Below, in pieces: positions 8,158-17,217 of a stretch of DNA of 34,553 nt. Location of the stretch: contig NZ_JABXKK010000072.1 of the NCBI RefSeq assembly GCF_017115045.1, forward strand, positions 1 through 34,553. The letters run 5' to 3'. The notes below the pieces were generated by a model. It did not search any database. It had not been told where the DNA came from and saw only the letters and a list, made by a program, of their open reading frames with translations. The DNA comes from Nostoc sp. NMS8 (GTDB taxonomy: Bacteria; Cyanobacteriota; Cyanobacteriia; Cyanobacteriales; Nostocaceae). A program made the translations under genes and the position numbers. Position 1 is the first letter of the stretch. Each line of letters opens with the position of its first letter.

Positions 8158-11100
8158 ATGCACGCTGAAATGACCAATTTGATTCGCATTTCTCCTCAAC
8201 AAAAGCATTTATGGTTGCAACAAAAGGATAATTATCAAGCTTACTGTTCCCAAATCGCGATAAATATCGGAGGTAATCTTAACCCCGATATTCTTAAATT
8301 AGCTTTAGCAAATATCAGCGATCGCCACGAAATATTTCGCACTGCTTTTCATTCCTTACTAGGTATGAATATCCCGTTCCAATCAATTAGCGATCGCAGC
8401 ACAATTTCACTTGGAGAATACGACTGGAGTAGTTTAACTTCTCAAGTACAACAAACCAAAATTGATGCGCTTTTCCAAGATAAAAGCCTCCGAACTTTTG
8501 ATTTTGAACAAGCCGTAAGTTTACATTTTATCTTAAGTAAATTAGCTCCAGACAAGCATATACTGTTTATAAACTTGCCTGCTTTATATGCAGATATAAC
8601 AACACTCAATAATCTTATATGTGAAATCGGTCGTTCTTATACAGCTTGTTTACACAGCGAAGAACTGTCAGATGAAATGATGCAATATGCAGATATTTCT
8701 GAATGGCTAAATGAATTATTAGAGTCTGAGGAGACAGAGACAGCAAGAAATTATTGGCATCAACAAGATATTTCTTCTGTGTTAAATTTGCAAATTCCCT
8801 TTGAAAGTAAAAATGTCAATCAATCATCTGGAGAAATTGTATTTGCACCACAATCGCTCTTTTTGGAGATTAATCGAGATACGGTAGAAAAACTGGAAAT
8901 ATTGCAAGAAAATTATCATATTTCAACTGAAGTAATTTTATTAGCTTGTTGGCAAGTACTACTTTGGCGCTTAAGTGGTCAGTCTTATATTGTGATTGGG
9001 ACTGCTGGCGATGGACGCGAATATGACGAATTAAAAGAAGTTTTAGGACTTTTAACTAAATATTTGCCCACTTATTCACACTTAGAGGATGTTTTGAAAT
9101 TCTCAGAACTTATGGGAAGAGTTTCTGAGTCTTTGCGTTTTGTCAAACAATGGCAGGAGTATTTTGATTGGGAGCATTTGATTGCTGCAAATGAGAAGTT
9201 TGCTTCTCGTGCATTTTTCCCTTTCTGTTTTGATTTTACGAAACAGTCACAGAGCTATGTAAATGCTGATATTTCCTTTTCGGAATATAAAAAATCAGCT
9301 AACATAGAGAAATATCAAATTAAGCTTTCCAGTGGCTATAGTCCGAATAATCTATCTTTAAATTTTGATTACGATTCCAGTTTATTTTCAGAGGATAGTA
9401 TCAAAATTATTGTCGGACAATATCTGACATTAATAGAGAGTGTCACTCATAACCCAGAAGCAGCAATCATTGATTTAAATATAATTGGTGAAAGCGATCG
9501 CCAAAAAATATTGATTGATTTTAACAATACAAAAACAGAATTTCCACAAGATAAATGCATCCATCAACTATTTGCAGAACAAGTAGAACGCACACCCAAA
9601 AACATCGCCATTGAATTTAATAACGAGTATCTCACTTATGCACAATTAAACGCCAAGTCCAACCAGCTAGCGCATCAACTACAAAAGTTGGGAGTAAAAC
9701 CAGAAGTATTGGTAGGAATTTGTGTAGAACGTTCCTTAGATATGCTGATTGGTATCCTTGGTATCCTCAAAGCAGGTGGTGCATATATACCATTCGATCC
9801 CGCATATCCCCAAGAACGCCTGGGATTTATGTTAGAAGATGCTCAAATTCCTATACTGTTAACTCAACAAAGACTTGTAGATAAGTTTGTTGAACATAAC
9901 ACCCGTTTAATTTGTCTCGATCGAGATTTGCCAGAAAATGCCACACTCAGCATTGAAAATCCTGTAGTAAGCGAAGTCACGCCAGAAAATCTGGCTTATA
10001 TAATTTATACCTCTGGTTCTACAGGAAAACCTAAAGGAACCATGATTCCTCACAGAGGTTTAGTTAATTACCTGAGTTGGTGTACAAATGCGTATAAACT
10101 TGCCCAAGGTTACGGCGCTCCAGTACAATCTTCCATAGGGTTTGACGCAACGATTACCAGCTTATTCTCACCGTTATTAGTCGGACAAAGGGTAGTACTG
10201 TTGCCTGAGAAGGAAGAAATTGAAGCATTGTCAGCACTTTTGCAGTCTGATAAAAACTATAGCTTGGTTAAAATTACTCCAGCTCACCTAGAAATGCTCA
10301 ATCAGATGTTACCTAACCGCGAAGGTGTAACGAAAACGAGAGCATTAATCATCGGTGGCGAAGCATTATTGGGTAAAAGCTTGAAATTTTGGCGCGATAA
10401 TGCTCCAAATATCAGAATAATTAACGAATACGGCCCAACCGAAACTGTTGTTGGTTGTTGTGTTTATGAAGTTAGCGAACAAACTTCTTTATCAAGTGCA
10501 ATTTTAATAGGTCGTCCTATTGCGAATACTCAACTTTACTTGCTTGATGAAAATCAAAAACTTGTACCAATTGGTGTTCCCGGCGAACTATACATTGGTG
10601 GTGCAGGAGTAGCTAGGGGTTATCTCAATCGCCCAAAATTAACACAACAGCGATTTATTCCCAATCCTTTTAGCGATGAACCTAATTCTCGTCTATATAA
10701 AACAGGGGATTTAGCGCGATATTTACCTGATGGTAATATAGAGTACCTCGGACGCATTGACCATCAAGTTAAAATTCGCGGCTTCCGCATTGAACTAGAA
10801 GAAATTGAGTCTTTACTGGCTCAACACCCCTTAGTAAATTCTGTTACGGTTATTGCCAGGGAAGACCAACCTGGAGACAAACGTTTAGTAGGTTATATTG
10901 TTCCTCAAGAGCAAGCCCCAACAAGTAGCGAACTGCGCCAATTTTTGCAGGAAAAGTTACCCGAATACATGATACCTTCTGCCTTTTTGATGTTAGAGGT
11001 AATACCTCTAACCGCTCATGGCAAGGTAGACCGACAAACTTTACCGCAACCCGATACATCTCGTCTCAGTACACTCAAAACCGAATTTTTAGCACCACAA

Positions 11101-12189
11101 GATGATTTAGAACAGAAATTAGCTAATATTTGGGAAAATCTACTCAACGTCCATCCTGTGGGAGTAAAGGATAATTTCTTCGATCTGGGCGGTCACTCGC
11201 TGTTAGCTGTACGCTTAATGGCTCATCTAAACCAAGAGTTTGGTAAAAACTTGTCTTTAGCGACACTTTTCCAAAATCCTACAATTGAAAAACTGGCTAA
11301 TATTCTTCGCCTAGAAACAGAAATATTATCTTGGTCTGCCTTGGTAGAAATTCAAAAAGGTAATTCCAAGTATCCTTTTTTCTGTTTACCTGGGGGTGGC
11401 GGCAATGTCCTCTATTTACATAATTTGGCTCGTTATTTAGGGGAAAACCAAACATTTTATGGGTTGCAAGCACCTGGTTTAAATGGGGAATCAGAACCAT
11501 TGACTTGTGTTGAGGATATGGCAGCTTGTTATATCCAGGCGATAAAAACCGTTCAGCCTGAAGGTCCATATTTTCTTGGAGGTCACTCCTTTGGAGGTAT
11601 TGTTGCCTATGAAATGGCTCAACAGTTAATCAAATCAGGAAATGAGGTTGCTCTGGTTGCGATTTTAGACGCTCCGGCCCCGGTTGCTAGCGACAAACCC
11701 TTATATATTGATGTCGATGATGCAACTAGACTGACCGAAACTGCTCGTCTCATCGAACGCTGGGCAGGCAAAAACCTAGATATATCCTATGAGATGCTCC
11801 AGCCGCTAGAACTCGACGAACAATTGGAATATCTCAAAGAGCGATTAATCACCGTTGATTTACTGCCTGCTGGTACTGATACAAAGCAAGTGCGTGGTTT
11901 GATGCAAGTTTTCGAGGCAAATCTGCAAGCTAGTATCAAATATTTACCACAAGAAGCTTATCCCAATCGTCTGACTCTGTTGCGAGCTAGCGAAGTGAAT
12001 GCGGAGGATGCTGCACTTTTAACTGATTTACGCGAAGATCCCGCTTGGGGATGGGGACAGTTTTCCGCTCAAAACATCGATATTCACGTTGTTCCAGGCG
12101 ACCATATTACGATGATGGCTCAACCTCATATTCTAACTGTTGCAGAACAGCTGGGAATCTGCATTGAGCAAGCAAATGTAGGTAAATGA
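8158..12189 (+). CDS. Nonribosomal peptide synthetase, inactive C-like/interface-A-T-TE (NRPS 2)
   Basis: Terminal megasynthase of 1343 residues. Residues 1 to about 430 have the condensation-domain layout (ISPQQKHLW at the start, VIGTAGDGRE later), but the HHxxxDG motif is replaced by LPALYAD (140-146), with both histidines lost. Next come an adenylation domain (YTSGSTGKPKG near 616), a thiolation domain (GGHSLL, Ser1014), and a type I thioesterase with Ser1144 in GHSFGG, Asp1171 and His1316 in GDHITMM. The pocket read by eye is D-A-T-K-I-G-E-V-G-K, which fits Asn codes (Asp codes usually carry H at the seventh position). Loss of the active site with the rest of the fold kept suggests an interface-type domain that docks the neighbouring oxygenase, not decay. 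The thioesterase should release or cyclise the lipopeptide. The last codons run into the MFS gene region. Confidence 0.93.
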   Translation: MHAEMTNLIRISPQQKHLWLQQKDNYQAYCSQIAINIGGNLNPDILKLALANISDRHEIFRTAFHSLLGMNIPFQSISDRSTISLGEYDWSSLTSQVQQTKIDALFQDKSLRTFDFEQAVSLHFILSKLAPDKHILFINLPALYADITTLNNLICEIGRSYTACLHSEELSDEMMQYADISEWLNELLESEETETARNYWHQQDISSVLNLQIPFESKNVNQSSGEIVFAPQSLFLEINRDTVEKLEILQENYHISTEVILLACWQVLLWRLSGQSYIVIGTAGDGREYDELKEVLGLLTKYLPTYSHLEDVLKFSELMGRVSESLRFVKQWQEYFDWEHLIAANEKFASRAFFPFCFDFTKQSQSYVNADISFSEYKKSANIEKYQIKLSSGYSPNNLSLNFDYDSSLFSEDSIKIIVGQYLTLIESVTHNPEAAIIDLNIIGESDRQKILIDFNNTKTEFPQDKCIHQLFAEQVERTPKNIAIEFNNEYLTYAQLNAKSNQLAHQLQKLGVKPEVLVGICVERSLDMLIGILGILKAGGAYIPFDPAYPQERLGFMLEDAQIPILLTQQRLVDKFVEHNTRLICLDRDLPENATLSIENPVVSEVTPENLAYIIYTSGSTGKPKGTMIPHRGLVNYLSWCTNAYKLAQGYGAPVQSSIGFDATITSLFSPLLVGQRVVLLPEKEEIEALSALLQSDKNYSLVKITPAHLEMLNQMLPNREGVTKTRALIIGGEALLGKSLKFWRDNAPNIRIINEYGPTETVVGCCVYEVSEQTSLSSAILIGRPIANTQLYLLDENQKLVPIGVPGELYIGGAGVARGYLNRPKLTQQRFIPNPFSDEPNSRLYKTGDLARYLPDGNIEYLGRIDHQVKIRGFRIELEEIESLLAQHPLVNSVTVIAREDQPGDKRLVGYIVPQEQAPTSSELRQFLQEKLPEYMIPSAFLMLEVIPLTAHGKVDRQTLPQPDTSRLSTLKTEFLAPQDDLEQKLANIWENLLNVHPVGVKDNFFDLGGHSLLAVRLMAHLNQEFGKNLSLATLFQNPTIEKLANILRLETEILSWSALVEIQKGNSKYPFFCLPGGGGNVLYLHNLARYLGENQTFYGLQAPGLNGESEPLTCVEDMAACYIQAIKTVQPEGPYFLGGHSFGGIVAYEMAQQLIKSGNEVALVAILDAPAPVASDKPLYIDVDDATRLTETARLIERWAGKNLDISYEMLQPLELDEQLEYLKERLITVDLLPAGTDTKQVRGLMQVFEANLQASIKYLPQEAYPNRLTLLRASEVNAEDAALLTDLREDPAWGWGQFSAQNIDIHVVPGDHITMMAQPHILTVAEQLGICIEQANVGK

Positions 12190-12200
12190 GGAGTATTGAA

Positions 12201-13517
12201 ATGACCCAACATCCAAAAAATACAGGAATGCAAATTTTTACCCTCATCTGGTTTGGACAGATGATTTCTCTCATCGGCTCTCAATTAACTAACTTCGCCT
12301 TGGGTGTATGGGTATACCAGCGAACTGGTTCGGTAACACAGTTCGCCCTCATTTCCCTATTTACCAGCTTGCCCATGATTCTGATTTCCCCTATAGCAGG
12401 AACGCTGGTAGACCGATTTCCCCGCCGTTGGATGATGGTATTTAGTGACTTAGGATCGGGCATCGCTACAGGGGTAATTGCGATTTTGTTAGCCGCAGGT
12501 GATTTAGCTATTTGGCACATATACGTGGGCGCTGCCATTAGTTCCTGCTTCAGCGCCTTTCAATGGCCAGCTTATACAGCTGCTACCACTCTCCTTGTCC
12601 CGCCACAAAAACTGGCACGCGCCAACGGTATGCTGCAAATCGGGGAAGCAGCTGGTCGGTTGGTTGCACCAATGTTAGGAGGTGTACTGCTGCTCTTTCT
12701 CGAAATTGATGGCATTATCTTTATTGATTTTGCCACCTTTGTTTTTGCTCTGAGTACTCTGTTACTAGTTCCGTTTCCCAAACAGTACATTGATAGACAT
12801 CGCGCCGAAAAAACTCTTTGGTTTGAGGAAGCATCCTACGGCTTAGTATATTTAGTGAAAAGAAGAGGACTGTTTGCACTGCTACTTTTCTTTGCCGTTA
12901 ACAATTTTCTTGTCGGAATTGTGCAGATGCTAATTACACCTCTAGTCTTGTCTTTTGCTTCAGCTACAGACTTAGGTACAATTATGACCGCTGGTGGTGT
13001 GGGAATGCTGGTCAGTAGCGTTCTCGTCAGTACAGGAAAATCGTCGCAGCATTTAATTCTCAGTATATTTACTTTTATGCTGCTAGGTGGAATCTGCATT
13101 ACCTGTGCAGGATTTTATCAATCTGTTTTAGTCTTAGCACTGATAGCTTTTCTATTTTTCTTTGGTCTACCAATTATTAACAGTTCAGCCCAAGTTATTT
13201 TCCAAAAGAAAGTACCCTCCAGTCTCCAAGGTCGAGTTTTTGCAACAATAGGAGCGATCGCTAACGCGTCACAGCCTTTTGCTTACACAGTTGCAGGGCC
13301 AATGGCAGATAAAATCTTCGAGCCATTAATGACTCCGAACGGACTTTTAGCAGGAAGTATAGGAAAAATTATTGGTGTCGGTCAAGGGCGTGGTATTGGT
13401 TTGATGTTTATTGTCATGGGAATACTAACTGTATTGGTAACAATTATTGCTTATCAGTATAAATCGTTGAGACTGGTAGAAAAGATTGTGCCCGATGCTA
13501 TTAACCCAAGTTGCTAA
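12201..13517 (+). CDS. MFS transporter, EntS-like exporter family
   Basis: About 438 residues with many hydrophobic helices, consistent with a 12-helix major facilitator. The N-terminus (IWFGQMISLIGSQLTNFALG) and the loop GTLVDRFPRRWMM between the second and third helices are typical of the MFS_3 group, which includes siderophore and peptide exporters. It is likely an inner-membrane exporter of the lipopeptide or a precursor. An ATG at 12186 overlaps the NRPS 2 stop, but GAGGAG at 12188-12193 is spaced correctly for ATG 12201, so I prefer that start. The overlap means translation is probably coupled to NRPS 2. Substrate is inferred from context only. Confidence 0.85.
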   Translation: MTQHPKNTGMQIFTLIWFGQMISLIGSQLTNFALGVWVYQRTGSVTQFALISLFTSLPMILISPIAGTLVDRFPRRWMMVFSDLGSGIATGVIAILLAAGDLAIWHIYVGAAISSCFSAFQWPAYTAATTLLVPPQKLARANGMLQIGEAAGRLVAPMLGGVLLLFLEIDGIIFIDFATFVFALSTLLLVPFPKQYIDRHRAEKTLWFEEASYGLVYLVKRRGLFALLLFFAVNNFLVGIVQMLITPLVLSFASATDLGTIMTAGGVGMLVSSVLVSTGKSSQHLILSIFTFMLLGGICITCAGFYQSVLVLALIAFLFFFGLPIINSSAQVIFQKKVPSSLQGRVFATIGAIANASQPFAYTVAGPMADKIFEPLMTPNGLLAGSIGKIIGVGQGRGIGLMFIVMGILTVLVTIIAYQYKSLRLVEKIVPDAINPSC

Positions 13518-13541
13518 TTGTTCTTCGTTAAGTCATAAAAT

Positions 13542-13570
13542 CCCCTCCAGATGAAAAATACGAGGGGTTT
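13542..13570 (+). terminator. Possible terminator after the MFS gene
   Basis: CCCCTC (13542-13547) and GAGGGG (13562-13567) form a 6-bp GC-rich stem with a 14-nt loop followed by TTT; flanking AAA/TTT can extend it past one mismatch. It is weaker than the terminator at 7992 but correctly placed 25 nt after the stop. Confidence 0.4.
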
Positions 13571-13709
13571 ATGCCCAACGGAATAATGCCATCCATACTT
13601 AGCACTTAACCCTCTTGCTCCCCCTGCTCACCTTAAGAGATCGAACCGTATTCGGTGAGGACAGCCATACCACAAGATATTTTGAGATATTTATTTTTTG
13701 ATTTTTCAG

Positions 13710-13802
13710 TAGACATCTCCGAAAAAGAATTGTTTTGACGTAGCAGTGCTACGTCTCTACAAGGGTTCTGGGTAACGCATATTTAATTTCTGGAGATGTC
13801 TA
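13710..13802. mobile_element. MITE-like element with 11-bp inverted ends
   Basis: TAGACATCTCC (13710-13720) and GGAGATGTCTA (13792-13802) are perfect inverted ends of a 93-bp segment. Inside is a second palindrome, GACGTAGCA-G-TGCTACGTC (13737-13755). No coding capacity. Ends starting with TA fit IS630/mariner-type elements, which duplicate TA. It lies between the MFS gene and the devB promoter-like module. Confidence 0.6.
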
Positions 13803-13816
13803 GTCCCTAAGCGAGT

Positions 13817-13846
13817 GCATAAAATAATTAGCTTACCCCCTATCAA
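13817..13846 (+). promoter_or_regulatory. Shared promoter-like module, copy 3 (devBCA)
   Basis: GCATAA (13817-13822), an 18-nt spacer AATAATTAGCTTACCCCC (one C more than in the other copies), TATCAA (13841-13846). The start codon of devB is 126 bp downstream of GCATAA. Its presence ties the exporter operon to the synthetase genes. Confidence 0.55.
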
Positions 13847-13928
13847 GATACAGAAGCGAGATGATTCGGAATTGAAGAATATTTACGAATTACAAATCTC
13901 AACATCTAAAATTGCACGAATATTAAAT

Positions 13929-13940
13929 GAGGTTGACCTC
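13929..13940 (+). promoter_or_regulatory. Inverted repeat over the devB ribosome-binding site
   Basis: GAGGT (13929-13933) and ACCTC (13936-13940) are inverted around TG; the realistic RNA stem is GAGG/CCTC with loop TTGA. GAGG is also the Shine-Dalgarno sequence for ATG 13943, so the hairpin would hide it. Confidence 0.35.
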
Positions 13941-13942
13941 CA

Positions 13943-15169
13943 ATGGACATTTTTCGCAAACCAATAAACTTTGATACAAAATCTAAAAAGTGGAGGCTAG
14001 CTTTAATAGTTCCTGTAGGACTAGCGGCTGTTGGTGTACCAACCTATATTTTTTCCACTAGCTCAAATTTTAATTTGCAATCTACAAAGCAGAGTAATAT
14101 TGCCCCAGTAGTTCCAGTTCAACAACCTGTAAATCCAACAGTTGCAGCTTTGGGACGTATCCAAACAAAGGATAAAATCATTAACTTATCTGGTCCATCA
14201 GCTTTGCAAACTGCTAGGTTAGATCGGGTTGTGGTAAAAGAAGGCGATAATGTTCGTCGCGGACAATTAATTGCTGTTCTTGATAACGTCAGTCAACTGC
14301 AAACAAGCCTAAATAAAGCAGAAATAGGTGTTCGAGTTGCTCAAGCGCAACTGATGCAAGCTAAAGCGGGGACTACAAAACAAGGAGAAATTGCCGCTCA
14401 ACAAGCACGAATTGCAGATTTAAAAGCGCAGTTTCAAGGAGATATTAACATTCAAAAAGCTAAGATTGCTGGATTGCAAGCGCAGTTGAGAAATGCCCAG
14501 ACTGAATATACACGCTTTCAATCTTTATACGACCAAGGAGCCATATCTGCGGTCACTCAAGATACTAAAGTTTTAGCAGTAGAAACTTTGCAAGCACAAC
14601 TCAAAGAAGCTAAAAGTTCTCTCAATCAGACTTTATCATCATTTCCCAATCAGATTAGACAAGCTAAAGCTAGCTTGGAAGAGTTAAAAGAAGTTCGTCC
14701 TGTAGATGTGCAGGTTGCTCAAAGCGAGTTGGAAAAAGCAAAAGCAGCTGTTCTGGAAGCCAAAGCTAACTTAGATTTAGCTTACGTGAAAACCCCGATG
14801 GATGGAAAAATTTTAAAAGTTAATACTTTCCCGGGAGAAACTATTAGTGAAAAGGGAATAGTCGATCTAGCTCAAACTCAAACTATGTATGTATTTGCAG
14901 AAATTTACGAAACTGACATTAACAAAATTAAAGTAGGTCAAAAAGCTTTGATATCGAGTATTGTATTACCTAGAAATTTTTCTGGAACCGTTGAAACTAT
15001 AGGTGTCCAAATAGGTAAGAGAAATGTTGTCAACAATGACCCAGCCATCAATATAGATTCAAGAGTTGTAGAAGTAAAAGTTCGTTTGAATCCCAATGAT
15101 GTTGACGAAGCCGCTAAGTTTATTAATCTGCAAGTCAATGTCAAATTAGAAACTGATATCAATAGTTAA
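13943..15169 (+). CDS. devB: DevB-like membrane fusion protein (HlyD family)
   Basis: Periplasmic adaptor of 408 residues for an ATP-driven efflux pump. It has one membrane segment near residues 17-38, a biotinyl-lipoyl-like half domain (VVVKEGDNVRRGQLIAVLD), a long Gln/Ala/Lys-rich coiled coil between roughly 120 and 285 with a break at FQSLYDQGAIS, then the second lipoyl half (VKTPMDGKIL) and a beta-barrel domain. The length fits the DevB family. It begins a devB-devC-devA order identical to the heterocyst glycolipid exporter of Anabaena; paralogues are common in cyanobacteria. Next to lipopeptide genes the cargo is more likely the lipopeptide. The gene has its own copy of the shared promoter-like module. 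Confidence 0.88.
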   Translation: MDIFRKPINFDTKSKKWRLALIVPVGLAAVGVPTYIFSTSSNFNLQSTKQSNIAPVVPVQQPVNPTVAALGRIQTKDKIINLSGPSALQTARLDRVVVKEGDNVRRGQLIAVLDNVSQLQTSLNKAEIGVRVAQAQLMQAKAGTTKQGEIAAQQARIADLKAQFQGDINIQKAKIAGLQAQLRNAQTEYTRFQSLYDQGAISAVTQDTKVLAVETLQAQLKEAKSSLNQTLSSFPNQIRQAKASLEELKEVRPVDVQVAQSELEKAKAAVLEAKANLDLAYVKTPMDGKILKVNTFPGETISEKGIVDLAQTQTMYVFAEIYETDINKIKVGQKALISSIVLPRNFSGTVETIGVQIGKRNVVNNDPAINIDSRVVEVKVRLNPNDVDEAAKFINLQVNVKLETDINS

Positions 15170-15196
15170 GTTAAACTAATAGATAAATACTAAAAT

Positions 15197-16354
15197 ATGA
15201 ACGCTACAACACCAGTTGCTTGGTTACAATTAATTCATCGCAAATCCCGACTACTAGTAACAATTACTGGCGTTACTTTTGCTGTGATGTTGATGTTTAT
15301 TCAATTGGGTTTTCGAGACGGTCTTTTTGAAGATGCTGTTGTATTCCATAAAAAAATACAAGCAGATTTAGTACTGCTACATCGCGATACCGAGCGCTTT
15401 TTTGATATGAAAGTGTTTCCACGACGCTATTTGTATAACATCTCAGCGGTTGATGGCATCGCATCAGTCAATCCTTTTTATTTTTCCGTTATAAATTTTA
15501 AAAATCCTGAAACTTTTGTCAATAGACCAATCGCTATTGCTGGTTTTACACCCGATCAACCTGTTTTTAATTTGCCAGAAGTAAATCAACAGAAAGAACT
15601 GATAAAAGCTGCTAATACTATACTATTTGATAGACTTTCTCGACCTGAATTTGGCCCAATCGTTGCAGAATTAGAAAAGCATGGAGAAGTAACAACAGAA
15701 GTATCTAATCACCAAATAAAAGTGAGAGGATTATTTTCTCTAGGAGGTGGGGTGATGACAGCTGATGGTGTAATCATCACCAGTGATTTAAACTACTCTG
15801 AGATTTTAAACCACCCATTAGAAAAAGTTCAGATGGGAGTTATTCAAGTTAAACCTGGTGTTAAACCTGAAAGTATAATCAAAAAAATCTCAAAAGACTT
15901 ACCTCAAGACGTGAAATTAATGACTCTAGAAGACTATATAAAACTAGAGAAAGACGTTTTAGCACAATCTACACCTATAGGATTTATTTTTAATATGGGT
16001 ACTGTGATTGGCTGTGTCTTTGGTGGCATTATTGTTTATCAAATTCTATACACACAAATTTCTGATAGCTTATTTATTTATGCAACATTTAAAGCTATTG
16101 GATACGGCAATTCTTACTTGGTAAAGCTAGTTTTACAACAAGCAATTTTAATGTCTTTGATTGGATATATCCCTGGATTTGCTGTTTGCATGTATCTCTA
16201 TAACTTTGTTCAAGAGGCTACTCGTTTACCAATGATTATGACTATTACTAGGGGTGTAATAGTCATGTTGCTCACAATTGTTATGTGTTCTCTTGCAGGA
16301 ATGTTAGCCATGAATAAACTTCGTTCTGCTGACCCTGCCGAACTTTTTGGATAA
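15197..16354 (+). CDS. devC: DevC-like ABC exporter permease (FtsX/MacB type)
   Basis: Inner-membrane permease of 385 residues with the MacB/FtsX topology: one membrane helix near the N-terminus (residues about 20-40), a large periplasmic domain of roughly 220 residues, then three helices toward the C-terminus (around 265-285, 312-340 and 350-372). It begins 27 nt after the devB stop, so it is surely co-transcribed. It should work with DevB and DevA to pass amphiphilic cargo to an outer-membrane TolC-like channel; no such channel gene is in this window, so a shared one encoded elsewhere is likely. Confidence 0.88.
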   Translation: MNATTPVAWLQLIHRKSRLLVTITGVTFAVMLMFIQLGFRDGLFEDAVVFHKKIQADLVLLHRDTERFFDMKVFPRRYLYNISAVDGIASVNPFYFSVINFKNPETFVNRPIAIAGFTPDQPVFNLPEVNQQKELIKAANTILFDRLSRPEFGPIVAELEKHGEVTTEVSNHQIKVRGLFSLGGGVMTADGVIITSDLNYSEILNHPLEKVQMGVIQVKPGVKPESIIKKISKDLPQDVKLMTLEDYIKLEKDVLAQSTPIGFIFNMGTVIGCVFGGIIVYQILYTQISDSLFIYATFKAIGYGNSYLVKLVLQQAILMSLIGYIPGFAVCMYLYNFVQEATRLPMIMTITRGVIVMLLTIVMCSLAGMLAMNKLRSADPAELFG

Positions 16355-16438
16355 AGTCATACCATCATTAATAACCTTAGTGTTTTCAGAATATTTACAC
16401 CACAAATTTATCTATCTTTTAATTTTTAGGTAATCACT

Positions 16439-17134
16439 ATGTCACAAGGTTCTATCATATCTGTTCAGCATCTCAACCACTACTTTGGCAAAGGCTCGTT
16501 ACGAAAACAGGTTTTATTTGATGTTAGCTTGTCAATTCAATCTGGTGAAATTGTAATTTTAACTGGCCCTTCTGGCTCAGGTAAAACAACTTTATTAAGT
16601 CTAATGGCTGGTTTACGGAGTGTGCAAGAAGGTAGCGTGAAAGTTTTGGGAAGGGAAATATATCGAGCTAACAATCAAAAGCTATTACAACTACGCCGTC
16701 AAATTGGGTATATTTTCCAAAAACATAATTTAGTACCTTTTCTAACTGCTAGTCAAAATGTACAAATGACTATGGAATTAGCTCGAAATATGTCTCGGAA
16801 AGAAATGTGTAACCGAGCAGAAGCAATCTTGGAAATAGTAGGTTTGAATCACCGTATTCATTATTATCCTGAGCAACTTTCAGAAGGACAAAAACAACGT
16901 GTGGCGTTTGCACGAGCGCTAGTTACTCAACCTAAATTAATTCTTGCTGACGAACCAACAGCATCGCTAGATAAAAACAGTACTCATACAGTCGTTGAAA
17001 TTTTAAAAGAATGCGCCAGATATCAAGGTTGTTCCATTCTTTTAATTACTCATGATAATCGCATCCTTGATATGGCTGACCGCATCATTTACATGGAAGA
17101 TGGTCAGTTAAGAAATGATGTAAGTGCTGCTTAA
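16439..17134 (+). CDS. devA: DevA-like ABC transporter ATPase
   Basis: ATP-binding subunit of 231 residues. Walker A is GPSGSGKT (43-50), the signature is LSEGQ (147-151, Glu in place of the usual Gly), Walker B is LILADEPTASLD, and the switch His is in ITHD. The family is the LolD/MacB/DevA group that energises FtsX-type permeases. It lies 84 nt after devC with no terminator visible between, and the JmjC pseudogene follows after 83 nt. Confidence 0.92.
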   Translation: MSQGSIISVQHLNHYFGKGSLRKQVLFDVSLSIQSGEIVILTGPSGSGKTTLLSLMAGLRSVQEGSVKVLGREIYRANNQKLLQLRRQIGYIFQKHNLVPFLTASQNVQMTMELARNMSRKEMCNRAEAILEIVGLNHRIHYYPEQLSEGQKQRVAFARALVTQPKLILADEPTASLDKNSTHTVVEILKECARYQGCSILLITHDNRILDMADRIIYMEDGQLRNDVSAA

Positions 17135-17207
17135 TAAGTAGAAGTTGTACTGACACCAAAGTTACCTTATTTCCCTCAATCTAAACTAACATTCACTTTG
17201 ATTATAG

Positions 17208-17217
17208 GAGATATCTC
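17208..17217 (+). promoter_or_regulatory. Palindrome over the JmjC ribosome-binding site
   Basis: GAGATATCTC is a perfect 10-bp palindrome that overlaps the AGGAG ribosome-binding site and touches ATG 17218. As RNA it would have no real loop; as DNA it is short enough to be chance. Confidence 0.25.

Noticed and set aside
8158..9450. N-terminal domain of NRPS 2 as an active condensation domain
   Set aside because: Both His of HHxxxDG are missing (LPALYAD), while an intact C domain is already supplied at the end of NRPS 1.
12186..12200. ATG overlapping the NRPS 2 stop as start of the MFS gene
   Set aside because: Possible, but GAGGAG is placed correctly for ATG 12201, which also gives the usual N-terminus.
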